A stretch of DNA of 64,000 nucleotides, taken from assembly GCF_000373985.1 (NCBI RefSeq), contig NZ_KB893012.1, positions 62,001 through 126,000 on the forward strand, given 5' to 3'. Made by a program: the position numbers and the translations under genes. The notes beneath the pieces were generated by a model. That model was not told where the DNA came from. It was given only the letters and a program-made list of their open reading frames with translations, and did not search any database. Below, one piece after another: positions 33,687 through 42,974 of the stretch. The stretch's first letter is position 1. Each line of letters begins with the position of its first letter. Origin of the DNA: Desulfobacter curvatus DSM 3379 (GTDB taxonomy: Bacteria; Desulfobacterota; Desulfobacteria; Desulfobacterales; Desulfobacteraceae).

Positions 33687-34541
33687 GTGAAATCATCTCC
33701 AGTCACAAAGCTATTGCAGGAACATAAAGCCCTTTTCACTATCGTCGTTGTGGGGCTTTTTCTACTTGAACTCGAAATTTTTGCCCTGGCAGTCATGCAT
33801 TCAGGCAAACAATCCCTCCTTCAAGTGCTCGATAACCAGGGTAATGTCATACACGAAACCAGTGGAAATAATCTAAGCGACTTTAACAGGGCTAACTTCG
33901 AAAAGGTCTTTGGGTCCCTGGACAAGTACACAGTGCAACTCAAAAAGCACGACGTACCGTTTCCATTTCGAGCCTGGTTTGTGGCAGCCGTCTGCATTCC
34001 CATTGGGGCCATGATGCTGTTTGCATTTGTAGTTAAAGCGTATCTTGTGATCTTCCATGGAGAGAAGGTTGCTGCCAGTGATTCATCAGAGCCGGTAAAT
34101 GAAACAGGTGGTGAAAGTAAGCTGGAGTCGACGTTGGACCGCATCGGCCGCATGAATATTTTCAACATCGGTTTTTTAGTATTCATCGGGGTGATTTCAT
34201 ACTGGATTATTCCCAACATGTTCACTTACCTGGGACACATCGGGTTTGATTTTTTCGTTCAGTACGAATGGTTTTTTTTCGTGTTGTTAGGAATTGCTGT
34301 TTGTGTATGTCTGTGGATTATTTATCTACGTTATCTGCTTGCCAAAAGAAGTATCCAAAGCCACACTGAACTTCAAAAACATCGTATCAGCCTTGAATAT
34401 AATGCCGGAACCGATCAGATGCTTCAGCTTGAAGGCCCCCCTCCTGATACAGATGATCCTGCAATCATTGATTATAAACCCGAAGAGGCTGAAGATATAG
34501 ATCCTGAACCTGAAAAGACAGAAGATACACCGTCGTCCTGA
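33687..34541 (+). CDS. Membrane protein of unknown function
   Basis: A 284-residue protein with a GTG start. Four membrane segments are visible, near residues 17-37, 93-115, 160-175 and 195-217. An extracytoplasmic loop of about 55 residues lies between the first two. The tail is acidic and Pro-rich (TDDPAIIDYKPEEAEDIDPEPEKTED). I do not recognise the family. The gene stands alone between the sdh terminator and the convergent DUF294 gene, and its ribosome site is weak. Confidence 0.65.
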   Translation: MKSSPVTKLLQEHKALFTIVVVGLFLLELEIFALAVMHSGKQSLLQVLDNQGNVIHETSGNNLSDFNRANFEKVFGSLDKYTVQLKKHDVPFPFRAWFVAAVCIPIGAMMLFAFVVKAYLVIFHGEKVAASDSSEPVNETGGESKLESTLDRIGRMNIFNIGFLVFIGVISYWIIPNMFTYLGHIGFDFFVQYEWFFFVLLGIAVCVCLWIIYLRYLLAKRSIQSHTELQKHRISLEYNAGTDQMLQLEGPPPDTDDPAIIDYKPEEAEDIDPEPEKTEDTPSS

Positions 34542-34573
34542 TAAAGTGGCGCATTATAATACGAATTTTTCAA

Positions 34574-36466
34574 TTACATTACTGCCAAAAACTCCTGTTG
34601 AAGTTTTGCCATTTTTTCTGTCTTTTTAAATATTTCTTTTAATGTCTGCTGCTCTATTCTTGATAGCTTTTTAGGATTAATATTATTATCAGGTTCTCTG
34701 CCTTCATTGATGATGCCATGAATTTGATTTATAAATCTTAAATTCATCATATAGCTATAAGAATGGCTTATATCATTATAATCGGATTCGTTTATTACAT
34801 TTTTTTTATATAGCAACTCTAATCGTTCCATAGTATTTGTAGCAGATATCTTGTTTTGCAGCGCATATATTCTGGCAAAATCCACCACAAGCATCATAAC
34901 TTTTTTAATATCAAACGTATTTTTAAATTTACCTTTAGGTTCAACAATAAAGTTACCGAAAAAGCCTATGGGTATTCTAAAGTGAGATGTGTTTTCAGCC
35001 ATATACCTGAAAAATACTTTCCGGTCGCCCAAAAAATCAAATAGACACTTTCTAAGCGTATTTACTAAACTAATATCTCCATATCCAATACGAAAATCAA
35101 AGAAAATGCTTGTCCTGAGAAGCGTCTCAGGACTTGCGTTATAAATCCAGTCTTTAAAATAGCTTTTCCATACAGAAAGAGGCTGACACCATTTTGGATT
35201 TTTTGCCATGATGTCACCTTTACAAAAATCATATCCTGTTTTATCAAGCATTTTACATACGTGTTCGCCTAAGGTTAAGAAATATGCATTTACGGATTCC
35301 AAATTTTCCTTATTTACATCCTCAAAAATAATTGCATTGTCCTGGTCTGTTTTAAGCGTCTGCTCTTTTCTTCCTTCACTTCCCATGACCATAAAAGAAA
35401 ATTTGACAGGAGGTTGTCCTATTTCCTGTATGGCAAACTTTATCAGTTTCTCTAAAATCGCATCTGTTATTGCCGTAACAAAGTTATTTATATTTTGGGC
35501 TTTTGCCCCCTGATTTATTAAAGTATAAATGCTTTGGGGAAGCTGTTTTTGTTTTTTTGATATTTCCTCATAAGATACTGCCTTATTTATCTCCTTTATA
35601 AATAAAAAAGGAAGTTTGCCCTGGGCATTTATAAGATCGCTATTTGAAATCACGCCTATTGCATCATTTCCATTGTTAATAATTGCTAAATGTTTTACTC
35701 CTGTTTTCATTATTTTGATGAAAGCTTCAAATACACTTGAATGCTCTGATATGCTTATTAAAGGATAAGACATTATATCAGAAATAGGATTTGAAATTTT
35801 TAAATCGGCAGCAACAACCCTGTTCTTGAAATCCTGATCTGTAACAATACCTATAAATTTGCCTTCCTGTTTTATCAGAATAGAACTGCATCTGTGTTGC
35901 TTCATTAGAATTGCAGCATCTTTTATGGAATTGTTTGCACCGCAGAAAAGTATATCCTGTCGTATCACGCTTGATATGGAATTACTAAAAAATTGTATAG
36001 ACTGATCTTTATTATCATTTTTTTTTGTTGCAATGAGACTTAAATAGGTTTTATCGAGCATTCTTTTACCGAATATATTGGTAAAATGATATTTAAAGTC
36101 TTCATATTGATCACATAAAGATATAAAAACGTTTTTAGGAATTGTATAAAAAGAAGTATTCTCCCGTATTTCCAAAGACCTTATAGCGACAGACTCATTT
36201 AAAAGGATTGATATCCCGCCAAAAACTTCACCTTTATGTAAAGCAATCGTTACTATTTTCTTATTTATATCTTCATAAAAACGCTTTGCCGTACCTTCTT
36301 TTAAAATATATACTTTTTCTAATATTGATATGCCCTGGTGAAACAAGATTTTTTTTTTATTATACAATTCTACTTGAATCAAATCAGCTACATGTTTAAT
36401 CTCTTTTTCAGGTAAAAAAGAAAAAGGCTCAATATTCGATAGGAATAGAAAATAGTCCTGACTCAT
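34574..36466 (-). CDS. Cytosolic cNMP-binding / CBS-pair / DUF294 nucleotidyltransferase-like protein
   Basis: A 630-residue protein, AT-rich in codon use. Residues about 10-125 resemble a cyclic-nucleotide-binding domain (KGEVFGGISILLNESVAIRSLEI). Residues about 165-285 hold two CBS motifs (SSILIKQEGKFIGIVTDQDF and HLAIINNGNDAIGVISNSD). Residues about 345-480 are a DUF294 nucleotidyltransferase with the GSEGRKEQTLKTDQDNAI motif, comparable to the GxxGRxE...DxD of GlnD. The rest is the DUF294 C-terminal helical domain. Similar proteins are often encoded with acetate permeases, but their reaction is unproven. It has no membrane segment, unlike its three paralogues in this window. AAAGGATG precedes the ATG. 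Confidence 0.85.
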   Translation of the reverse strand: MSQDYFLFLSNIEPFSFLPEKEIKHVADLIQVELYNKKKILFHQGISILEKVYILKEGTAKRFYEDINKKIVTIALHKGEVFGGISILLNESVAIRSLEIRENTSFYTIPKNVFISLCDQYEDFKYHFTNIFGKRMLDKTYLSLIATKKNDNKDQSIQFFSNSISSVIRQDILFCGANNSIKDAAILMKQHRCSSILIKQEGKFIGIVTDQDFKNRVVAADLKISNPISDIMSYPLISISEHSSVFEAFIKIMKTGVKHLAIINNGNDAIGVISNSDLINAQGKLPFLFIKEINKAVSYEEISKKQKQLPQSIYTLINQGAKAQNINNFVTAITDAILEKLIKFAIQEIGQPPVKFSFMVMGSEGRKEQTLKTDQDNAIIFEDVNKENLESVNAYFLTLGEHVCKMLDKTGYDFCKGDIMAKNPKWCQPLSVWKSYFKDWIYNASPETLLRTSIFFDFRIGYGDISLVNTLRKCLFDFLGDRKVFFRYMAENTSHFRIPIGFFGNFIVEPKGKFKNTFDIKKVMMLVVDFARIYALQNKISATNTMERLELLYKKNVINESDYNDISHSYSYMMNLRFINQIHGIINEGREPDNNINPKKLSRIEQQTLKEIFKKTEKMAKLQQEFLAVM

Positions 36467-36706
36467 ATTTCATCCTTTAAAAAAGTGTTGAAAGCTTTTA
36501 ATCGCCGCTTTTAAACTGTATGTAGGGCAAACAGGGCAAGTATTTTAGAAACAACGTAAACTTAAATTTTCAGCATAGATATAATATAACAAAAATACAG
36601 CATTTTATATCAAAATTTTCAGTGTTGTTGACTTGCGGAAAAATTTATAACATTGGGGCAGCGTGGGAGGTTTTAGTGAAACAACCGCCCGGGGCAATAA
36701 ATCAAA
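36467..36706. other. Divergent spacer between the DUF294 and dynamin-like genes
   Basis: AT-rich near the DUF294 start. No supported gene was found. The promoter for the rightward gene follows directly. Confidence 0.35.
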
Positions 36707-36735
36707 TTGACACCCTTGTGCTGTTTTTCTATACT
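36707..36735 (+). promoter_or_regulatory. Sigma-70 promoter of the dynamin-like gene
   Basis: TTGACA (36707-36712), a 17-base spacer and TATACT (36730-36735) form a near-consensus promoter, about 90 bases before the ATG. Confidence 0.7.
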
Positions 36736-36822
36736 CGACTCGCTGAATGAATGGCAATATCTGTCGCCTGATATCATTTTTGAGCGGCACATTTTAATCT
36801 GAATATTATTTTGGAGAAATCC

Positions 36823-38280
36823 ATGGATCGTGAAAATTATATGAATGCCCTTCGGGAAGATATCGTGGATACCATAACCAGGCACCTGACACCGGCGGCC
36901 CGAAGATACGGTTACAGTGATATGCCTCTGGAGACCAACGTAAAATGGCGTCCCATGGTGCTGGTCATCGGCAATTATTCATCCGGTAAATCTTCTTTGA
37001 TCAATGAATTTTTAGGCGCAAAGATTCAGGATACAGGCCAGGCGCCTACTGATGATTCATTCACCGTACTGACCTATGATGATTCCGTTCCGGAAACCGA
37101 AGGGATACGGGTGGTGGAACAGCGAGACGGTAAGGCCCTGCTCAATGACCCTGAATACCCTTTTTCCACCCTTCGCAAACACGGCCAGCGTTTTGCAGCC
37201 CATTTTCAACTGAAAAAAATCAATTCGCCTTTTTTGAAAAATCTGGCCATTATTGATACCCCAGGTATGCTTGACAGCATTTCCGAGCGGGACCGGGGAT
37301 ATGATTACCAAGAGGTCCTTGGCGATCTGGCACAGAAAGCCGGACTCGTGCTGGTTCTGTTCGACGCCCATAAGGCCGGAACCGTGCGGGAGGCCTATAA
37401 AAGCATTCGAGAAACCCTGACCGCCCATACCTTTGAAGACCGGATCATCTTTGTGCTCAACCGAATTGATGAATGCACCACTTTTAATGATCTGTTGCGG
37501 GTTTATGGAACCCTGTGCTGGAATCTGTCCCAGATTACCGGGCGAAAGGATATCCCCATGATTCGGATGACCTATTCGTCCAACGCAGCTGCCATCAGCA
37601 AAGTATCCGCGCCCGCGTTTCTCCCCCTTCTTGAAAATCAGCGTGAAGATCTCAAACAAACCATTCTACAGACCCCTCTGCGCAGGCTGGATCATCTGGC
37701 CACTTATTTGGAAATTCACGGGGAGCGTCTGGCACACTACATTGAAGCGCTCCAGGCTTTTAATCTGGAATTACAAAAGTTCCGCATACAAAAAATATTT
37801 ATCGGGTTGCTGATCAGCCTTCTTGGAGGCGGCCTGATTGCCTTTCTCTTGATGACGCTGGTCGGAATGGCCGATCCTACCACCCTGTTGTCTGCGGGCG
37901 GTATTGGTGCCGGCTTGATTATGGGTTTATGGCTGGCTTTTCCCCAGAAAAAGCTCGAACTAAAATTTCGCAAGAATAGACTGCAAGATATCGATACCCT
38001 CACTCCAATTGCCGACCAAACCCGCAAAGACAGTTGGAGCGCTATCCGAGATCTGGTGTATCTGCATTTGAAAGAAAATAAAGGCGATTATACCCTTTAT
38101 GAGCTCAAGCTGGATCTGTTTGACATTCGGCAGGTCAATGATGACGCCACCCACGACATTCGGGAGGCATTGGGCAGTTTCCGGAGCATGTCCGAACATG
38201 ATTTGAAAGAATGGAGAAGAAAGCGTTCATCACGTGAAGCCGATAAAAAGGATTTGCCCTGGCAAGATGTTATTATTTAA
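36823..38280 (+). CDS. Dynamin/EHD-like large GTPase with membrane segment
   Basis: A roughly 485-residue GTPase. The P-loop is GNYSSGKSSLINEF, the switch I region follows in TGQAPTDDSF, the G3 motif is IDTPGMLD, and the G4-like motif is FVLNRIDE. After a helical middle region two adjacent hydrophobic segments (about residues 325-370, GLLISLLGGGLIAFLLMTLVG and GGIGAGLIMGLWLAF) could anchor it in the membrane. Bacterial dynamin-like proteins remodel or protect membranes, but the exact role here is unknown. The frame begins at TTG 36811; ATG 36823 with GGAG six bases upstream is preferred. Confidence 0.75.
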   Translation: MDRENYMNALREDIVDTITRHLTPAARRYGYSDMPLETNVKWRPMVLVIGNYSSGKSSLINEFLGAKIQDTGQAPTDDSFTVLTYDDSVPETEGIRVVEQRDGKALLNDPEYPFSTLRKHGQRFAAHFQLKKINSPFLKNLAIIDTPGMLDSISERDRGYDYQEVLGDLAQKAGLVLVLFDAHKAGTVREAYKSIRETLTAHTFEDRIIFVLNRIDECTTFNDLLRVYGTLCWNLSQITGRKDIPMIRMTYSSNAAAISKVSAPAFLPLLENQREDLKQTILQTPLRRLDHLATYLEIHGERLAHYIEALQAFNLELQKFRIQKIFIGLLISLLGGGLIAFLLMTLVGMADPTTLLSAGGIGAGLIMGLWLAFPQKKLELKFRKNRLQDIDTLTPIADQTRKDSWSAIRDLVYLHLKENKGDYTLYELKLDLFDIRQVNDDATHDIREALGSFRSMSEHDLKEWRRKRSSREADKKDLPWQDVII

Positions 38281-38307
38281 AAAGGCCTGATCTGTTACGG
38301 TGTTCCC

Positions 38308-38336
38308 AACGGCAGCAAACCGGGCCGTTTTGCCTC
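38308..38336 (+). terminator. Weak intrinsic terminator after the dynamin-like gene
   Basis: A 6-bp stem, AACGGC (38308-38313) with GCCGTT (38324-38329), runs into TTTTGCC. The stem is short. Confidence 0.4.
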
Positions 38337-38628
38337 TCTTATTCCCGGCTGTTATTCCATAAACCCCTTTGGGCGTACCCGGCCGGGACTAAATTTCAAG
38401 CTCTTGATAATCTTTTTATTCTTTGTTATACCTTGCTAAATAAGGAAAAGGAGGTTCTTAATCCTTTGTCAACGCCACAGTTTAAGGAGATTGCGGAGGT
38501 GTCGTGGAAATATTTGATCCGCTTGCTGAAATATTTTGATGCCCGGAACGTGACCATCCAGGTTGGCGATACACGTAAGCACAGAGATGCTTGACCCACA
38601 AACTTTTTTTATTGGCAGGGAGAAAAAT
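38337..38628. other. Spacer upstream of the DUF2333 gene
   Basis: About 290 bases without a supported gene. An AAGGAGG at 38449-38455 is followed by no useful start in frame with a long protein. Confidence 0.3.
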
Positions 38629-39906
38629 ATGGAAGAGGCAAAGAATGCCGGCAATGGTGGAGATGCGGTAAAGAAAAAGAGTTTTTTGATGAAGATAATC
38701 ATATCCAAATGGTTTTTTCTCACTGTGTTCATCCTGGGTATTTCAGGGTATGCCGCATGGTGGGGTATGAATTGGTGGGCTGATTATTCTGCAGAAAAGG
38801 ACGTGGAAACCCATAATTCCCCAATTGCCCAGGAAACAGACGCGGCCCCTGATCTTCTTCACGAGGCGGTGACGGACGAAACGCATAGTGTCTTGCCCTT
38901 GACCACGCATCAGCCCACTGCGCAAAACCACGATTCCCAAAAAACCGCTCAGCATGTTGCCGATCCCCTAAACCACACCGCCTCTGAAACTGACACGGCT
39001 TTTAATAAAACCGCCCATGAAACTAAAGTGACCATTCATTCGACTGCAGCACCGACAGCCGGTCATGTAACACCGGTGGCCGAACAGGCAGCCCCAGCCG
39101 TTGAACACGCAACACCGACAGTTGAACATGGGACGACACATGCCGCGCCGGTGCGCACAGGTCCCCGGGGGGTCGCCTTTGTGGAAGCCTGCATCCAGCC
39201 CCTTGATTATGAATTAAACCACAGGTTCTTGGGATGGCGGCCCAATGACATCATTAGAATTGCCGATAATATTAAGAATCTGCAACTTGGTGTTTTGGAG
39301 GTGACTCGCAGAACAGCTGTGGCCCTGGCCGAAAATCTGTCACGGACCGGAAGCACTGACGCCTATGTTCCCAGTCTGGAATACGCCATGAACGCATTCA
39401 TGATCAAACCCTCCGAATTTATGTTTCCTTCGGCTGAAGGCAAATATCAGGAAGGGTTGGACGGGTGGCGAAATTATCAAAACATGTTGAATAGAGGGGA
39501 AGAGCATTTTTATCGCCGCGTTGATAACCTGGTTCCTCTGTTTAAGGCATACGAAAGTATTCTGGGCAGTTGCGATGAAAATCTGGTTAAGAACGTGGGG
39601 AAGATGAGTACCTTCAAGGCTGATGATATTTTTTACTACACTAAGGGTGTGGCCAGTTGCATGGGCACCATCCTTGCAGCGGTAGCCGTAGATTGTGACG
39701 ACACCATCGGATCTGTTCAGGGCATGGATGTGCTCCATCACGCTATTGACGCTCTTCACCATGCCTCAAGCCTGGAACCCTGGATCGTTCTGGAAGGCAG
39801 CCCGGACGGCATATTAGCCAACCATCGGGCCAATATAGCTGCTCCCATCAGCCATGCTCGCTTCTATCTGGATGTGCTCTCTCGGTCATTGACAGGCAAC
39901 CTGTAG
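38629..39906 (+). CDS. DUF2333 family membrane-anchored protein
   Basis: A roughly 425-residue protein. An N-terminal cytoplasmic stretch precedes one membrane helix (WFFLTVFILGISGYAAWWG). Next comes a low-complexity Ala/Thr/His/Glu-rich linker of about 130 residues with imperfect repeats of AAPAVEHATPTVEHGTTHA. The C-terminal roughly 240 residues match my recollection of DUF2333: GWRPNDIIRIADNIKNLQLGVLEVTRRT, then PSAEGKYQEGLDGWRNYQ and YRRVDNLVPLFKAY. The function of the family is unknown; a periplasmic domain on a stalk is inferred. ATG 38629 has AGGGAG six bases upstream and is preferred over the frame start at 38563. Confidence 0.72.
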   Translation: MEEAKNAGNGGDAVKKKSFLMKIIISKWFFLTVFILGISGYAAWWGMNWWADYSAEKDVETHNSPIAQETDAAPDLLHEAVTDETHSVLPLTTHQPTAQNHDSQKTAQHVADPLNHTASETDTAFNKTAHETKVTIHSTAAPTAGHVTPVAEQAAPAVEHATPTVEHGTTHAAPVRTGPRGVAFVEACIQPLDYELNHRFLGWRPNDIIRIADNIKNLQLGVLEVTRRTAVALAENLSRTGSTDAYVPSLEYAMNAFMIKPSEFMFPSAEGKYQEGLDGWRNYQNMLNRGEEHFYRRVDNLVPLFKAYESILGSCDENLVKNVGKMSTFKADDIFYYTKGVASCMGTILAAVAVDCDDTIGSVQGMDVLHHAIDALHHASSLEPWIVLEGSPDGILANHRANIAAPISHARFYLDVLSRSLTGNL

Positions 39907-40341
39907 GCATTGTTTCTATTATAACGGTTTTTGGGGGAGGGACCCGATATACACCTTCCCCAACGAACCGGATTTATAAGAGAATTACTATCCTTTCCTT
40001 AAATGAACTTCTATGGTATGTAACATATATAATTTTAAGAATTACGGATTAAATTTGCAAAACAGTATTATTACAGTACTATTGGGCCAGAAGACGAAAC
40101 GCAACAAATTAAAAGTATGAAACTTTAATTTTCAGGAAGCTTATGGCTTTCGTCTTCGGTCTATGCTCATATTCAAATCTGTACCCATTGGCGAAACGCG
40201 TGATATGGATAAAAAGACAAACAATATAGGGAGTTATTTTTTTTAAGTCCCTAAATTATATGCGGATTAAAACGTCTGCAATAACATTGCGGTATTTTAA
40301 CCTTTAACTAAGGAATGAGTCCGGAATAATTTAAGCGGGGA
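39907..40341. other. Intergenic region between DUF2333 and the second DUF294 gene
   Basis: AT-rich, without a supported gene. A 10-bp hairpin, TTGGGGGAGG (39931-39940) with CCTTCCCCAA (39954-39963), follows the DUF2333 stop but has no T-run. Confidence 0.35.
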
Positions 40342-40389
40342 GCGCGGGCGGTACCGCCTGCATCTTTACTGCGGTTCGTACGCCCGTGC
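40342..40389 (+). promoter_or_regulatory. GC-rich imperfect hairpin upstream of the second DUF294 gene
   Basis: In an AT-rich setting, GCGCGGGCGGTAC (40342-40354) can pair with GTACGCCCGTGC (40378-40389) with one bulge, and CCGC (40354-40357) with GCGG (40371-40374) inside. It ends about 70 bases before the chosen ATG. It covers the earliest possible GTG start (40386), which argues against that start. Confidence 0.35.
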
Positions 40390-40457
40390 TTTCGGATAAA
40401 GCAAAATGGGCAAGTTATTTAAGACCCGTTCCTAAAAGACTAAAGAATAAACACGCC

Positions 40458-42950
40458 ATGTCAAACAAAGTCATACGAAAATTTTTTTTCTCTATTATCG
40501 TCCCGTCCATACTTACCATTTTGCTTTTTATCACCTCAATGTATGTGATTATAATACCATCATTCGAAAAAAACATGATGAACAAAAAAAAGGAAATGAT
40601 CAGGGAGCTGACCAATACCGCATGGAGTTTAATCAAAGAATATGATGATGACTACAAAGATTCTTTGATTACGATTGAGGAAGCTCAACGCCTTGCTGCA
40701 AAAAAAATTGGGAAAATGCGGTATGGTGCCGATGGAAAAGATTATTTCTGGATTATTGACATGAAACCGGTTATGGTCATGCACCCCTATCGTCCTGAAA
40801 TGATTGATTTAATGTTAGATGACTATAAAGACCCCAATGGGGTCAGGTTGTTTATTGAAGCAATCAAAGTTGTAAAAACAATGGACGAAGGGTTTATCAA
40901 CTACATGTGGCAATGGAAAGACGATTCCACTCAAATTGTTCCAAAGCTATCTTATGTAAAGGGCTTTCAAAACTGGGGATGGATCATAGGAACCGGTATT
41001 TATTTGGATGATGTACAAGCTGAAATAGGTGCTTTAAAAGGAAGGTTGACAAGGATTTCACTAATCATATCAGCAATAGTTATACTTATCCTTGCTTTTA
41101 TAATATTGCAAAGCCTCAAAATTGAAGCCAGGCGAAAAATGGCCGAAGATGACCTTTTACAATCAAGGCAAAAGTATAAAACACTAGTGGAAGCTTCATC
41201 TGAAGGGACAATTATGATCAAAGACAGCAGGATCATTTTTTCCAATCACATGTTTGAACAACTCACCGGAAAAACACATAAAGAGCTTGTTGCATCTAAT
41301 TTTGAGGATATTTTCAGCATCAGTTGGGACAACGTTTCAAAGTCCATCGCAAAAACCAACAAATCCATCTCCATTGAAACCCAGATAAAACAAGGTGAAG
41401 ATCTGTTTCATGATGTTGTACTCTCGGTAACAAGAATTTTTTTTGAAGAACAGGAAACATATGTTGTGGTCACAAAGGATGTATCACGAAAAAAGCAGAC
41501 AGAAAAAATCGTCCAGAATTTAAGCAGCGAACTTCAAAGCTCGCTGATATTAATGAACCAGCCGATCTCCCAGTTTGTAAAGCCGATTGTAAAAAGCAAC
41601 CTGGAAACAACAGTAGCTGAAGCCGCCTCATTAATGGACCGGAAAAAGATGACGCTCATTTTCATTGCCGATAATGATAAAATGCTCGGCGTTGTTGATG
41701 ATAGTGACCTGCGTAAACGCGTTTTAGCAAAAAATAAAGATGGAAAGTGCCCACTTGTGGACGTGATGACTTCCCCAATTATTTCCATTTCAAATACCGC
41801 CTTACTTTATGAAGTTGTTTTGGAATTCAGAAAACAGAACATCAGCCATCTGGCTGTAAAAAATGACAAAAATAAAATTATCGGTGTTCTCAGCCGTAAA
41901 GATATCCTTGAAATCCAGCATAATTCATTAAGCTACATCCTCGGTGAAATTGACTATGCCGAAGATGTTAATGAACTTAAAAAGATCTATGACAAGATAC
42001 CGATTCTTGTAAATGCGTTATTGGAAAGTGGTAATAAAACTGAATTGATAACCCATATTATTACGTCAGTATCCGATGCAATGACAAATCGTATAATCAT
42101 TTTTGCGTTGGAAGACCACGGTGAGCCGCCATGCAGGTTTGCTTTTGTTGCATTGGGCAGCGAAGGAAGAAAAGAACAAACCATTGCCACCGACCAGGAT
42201 AATGCCATTATTTTTGAAGATGCCGGGGGAGATAATATCCACAAGATTAAAAATTATTTCCTGAGATTTGCTGAAACCGTGAACAACCACCTGGCCCATG
42301 TTGGGTATGAGTTATGCGTAGGTGGCATGATGGCCAAAAATCCTAAATACACGTTAACCTTATCGGATTGGAAAAAGCAATTTACAAGCTGGATCAACAC
42401 CCCCGAACCTCAAAACATAATAGACACCGCCGTTTTTTTCGATTTCAGGTGTATTTATGGCGATAACTTTTTCACAGACGAACTAAGAAAACATATAAAC
42501 CTGCTTATTGATAAAAAAGCCATTTTTGTTTACCACCTTGCCCAAACCGTTATTCAGTTCAGGTCCCCATTAAACATTTTTGGGAATATTGCCGGTGGTG
42601 ATAACGAAACATTCGATATAAAAAAAATACTTCTTCCGGTTGTTACGTTTATTAAGGTTTTTTCCCTGCAACGCAAAATTGCAGAAACCAATACGTTGCA
42701 ACGGCTTGAACAATTATTGAATCAGAATGTGGTTCAAAAACCCATGTATGGGGAGTTAAAACAAGCATACAATTTTTTAATGGGATTGCGTTTTCATACC
42801 CAAACCAATGCATTAAAAGAATTCAGGAAGCCTGATAATACTATAAATATTAACGGGTTAACTGAAATTGAGAAGTCAACTTTAAAGAAAATCTTTTCAT
42901 TAATTTCCGACATGCAGACAAAACTGAATTTGGAATATAAGGGACGGTAG
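40458..42950 (+). CDS. Membrane sCache-PAS-CBS-DUF294 signalling protein
   Basis: About 830 residues. Two membrane helices (FFFSIIVPSILTILLFITSMYVIII, spread over residues 9-33, and LIISAIVILILAFIILQSL near 205) bracket a periplasmic single Cache domain with KMRYGADGKDYFWIIDM and the closing GWIIGTGIYLDDV. Next come a PAS domain (KYKTLVEASSEGTIMI), two CBS motifs (MLGVVDDSDLRKRV and IIGVLSRKDIL), the nucleotidyltransferase motif GSEGRKEQTIATDQDNAI, and the DUF294 C-terminal domain. Cache domains bind small ligands such as carboxylates, so an acetate-sensing role is inferred from context. The frame opens at GTG 40386; ATG 40458 is chosen by comparison with the paralogue at 47754. No clear ribosome site is visible for either. 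Confidence 0.83.
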   Translation: MSNKVIRKFFFSIIVPSILTILLFITSMYVIIIPSFEKNMMNKKKEMIRELTNTAWSLIKEYDDDYKDSLITIEEAQRLAAKKIGKMRYGADGKDYFWIIDMKPVMVMHPYRPEMIDLMLDDYKDPNGVRLFIEAIKVVKTMDEGFINYMWQWKDDSTQIVPKLSYVKGFQNWGWIIGTGIYLDDVQAEIGALKGRLTRISLIISAIVILILAFIILQSLKIEARRKMAEDDLLQSRQKYKTLVEASSEGTIMIKDSRIIFSNHMFEQLTGKTHKELVASNFEDIFSISWDNVSKSIAKTNKSISIETQIKQGEDLFHDVVLSVTRIFFEEQETYVVVTKDVSRKKQTEKIVQNLSSELQSSLILMNQPISQFVKPIVKSNLETTVAEAASLMDRKKMTLIFIADNDKMLGVVDDSDLRKRVLAKNKDGKCPLVDVMTSPIISISNTALLYEVVLEFRKQNISHLAVKNDKNKIIGVLSRKDILEIQHNSLSYILGEIDYAEDVNELKKIYDKIPILVNALLESGNKTELITHIITSVSDAMTNRIIIFALEDHGEPPCRFAFVALGSEGRKEQTIATDQDNAIIFEDAGGDNIHKIKNYFLRFAETVNNHLAHVGYELCVGGMMAKNPKYTLTLSDWKKQFTSWINTPEPQNIIDTAVFFDFRCIYGDNFFTDELRKHINLLIDKKAIFVYHLAQTVIQFRSPLNIFGNIAGGDNETFDIKKILLPVVTFIKVFSLQRKIAETNTLQRLEQLLNQNVVQKPMYGELKQAYNFLMGLRFHTQTNALKEFRKPDNTININGLTEIEKSTLKKIFSLISDMQTKLNLEYKGR

Positions 42951-42960
42951 AGTCCCTTAT
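42937..42960. terminator. Hairpin between convergent DUF294 genes
   Basis: A perfect 9-bp stem, ATAAGGGAC (42937-42945) with GTCCCTTAT (42952-42960), spans the stop codon of the rightward gene and lies 15 bases before the end of the leftward one. No long T-run is seen on either strand. Confidence 0.45.
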
Positions 42961-42974
42961 ACCCGATCATCAAG

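Noticed and set aside
40342..40410. tRNA gene around GCGGTTCGTACGCCC
   Set aside because: The TTCG resembles a T-loop, but the flanking bases do not form a T-stem or cloverleaf.
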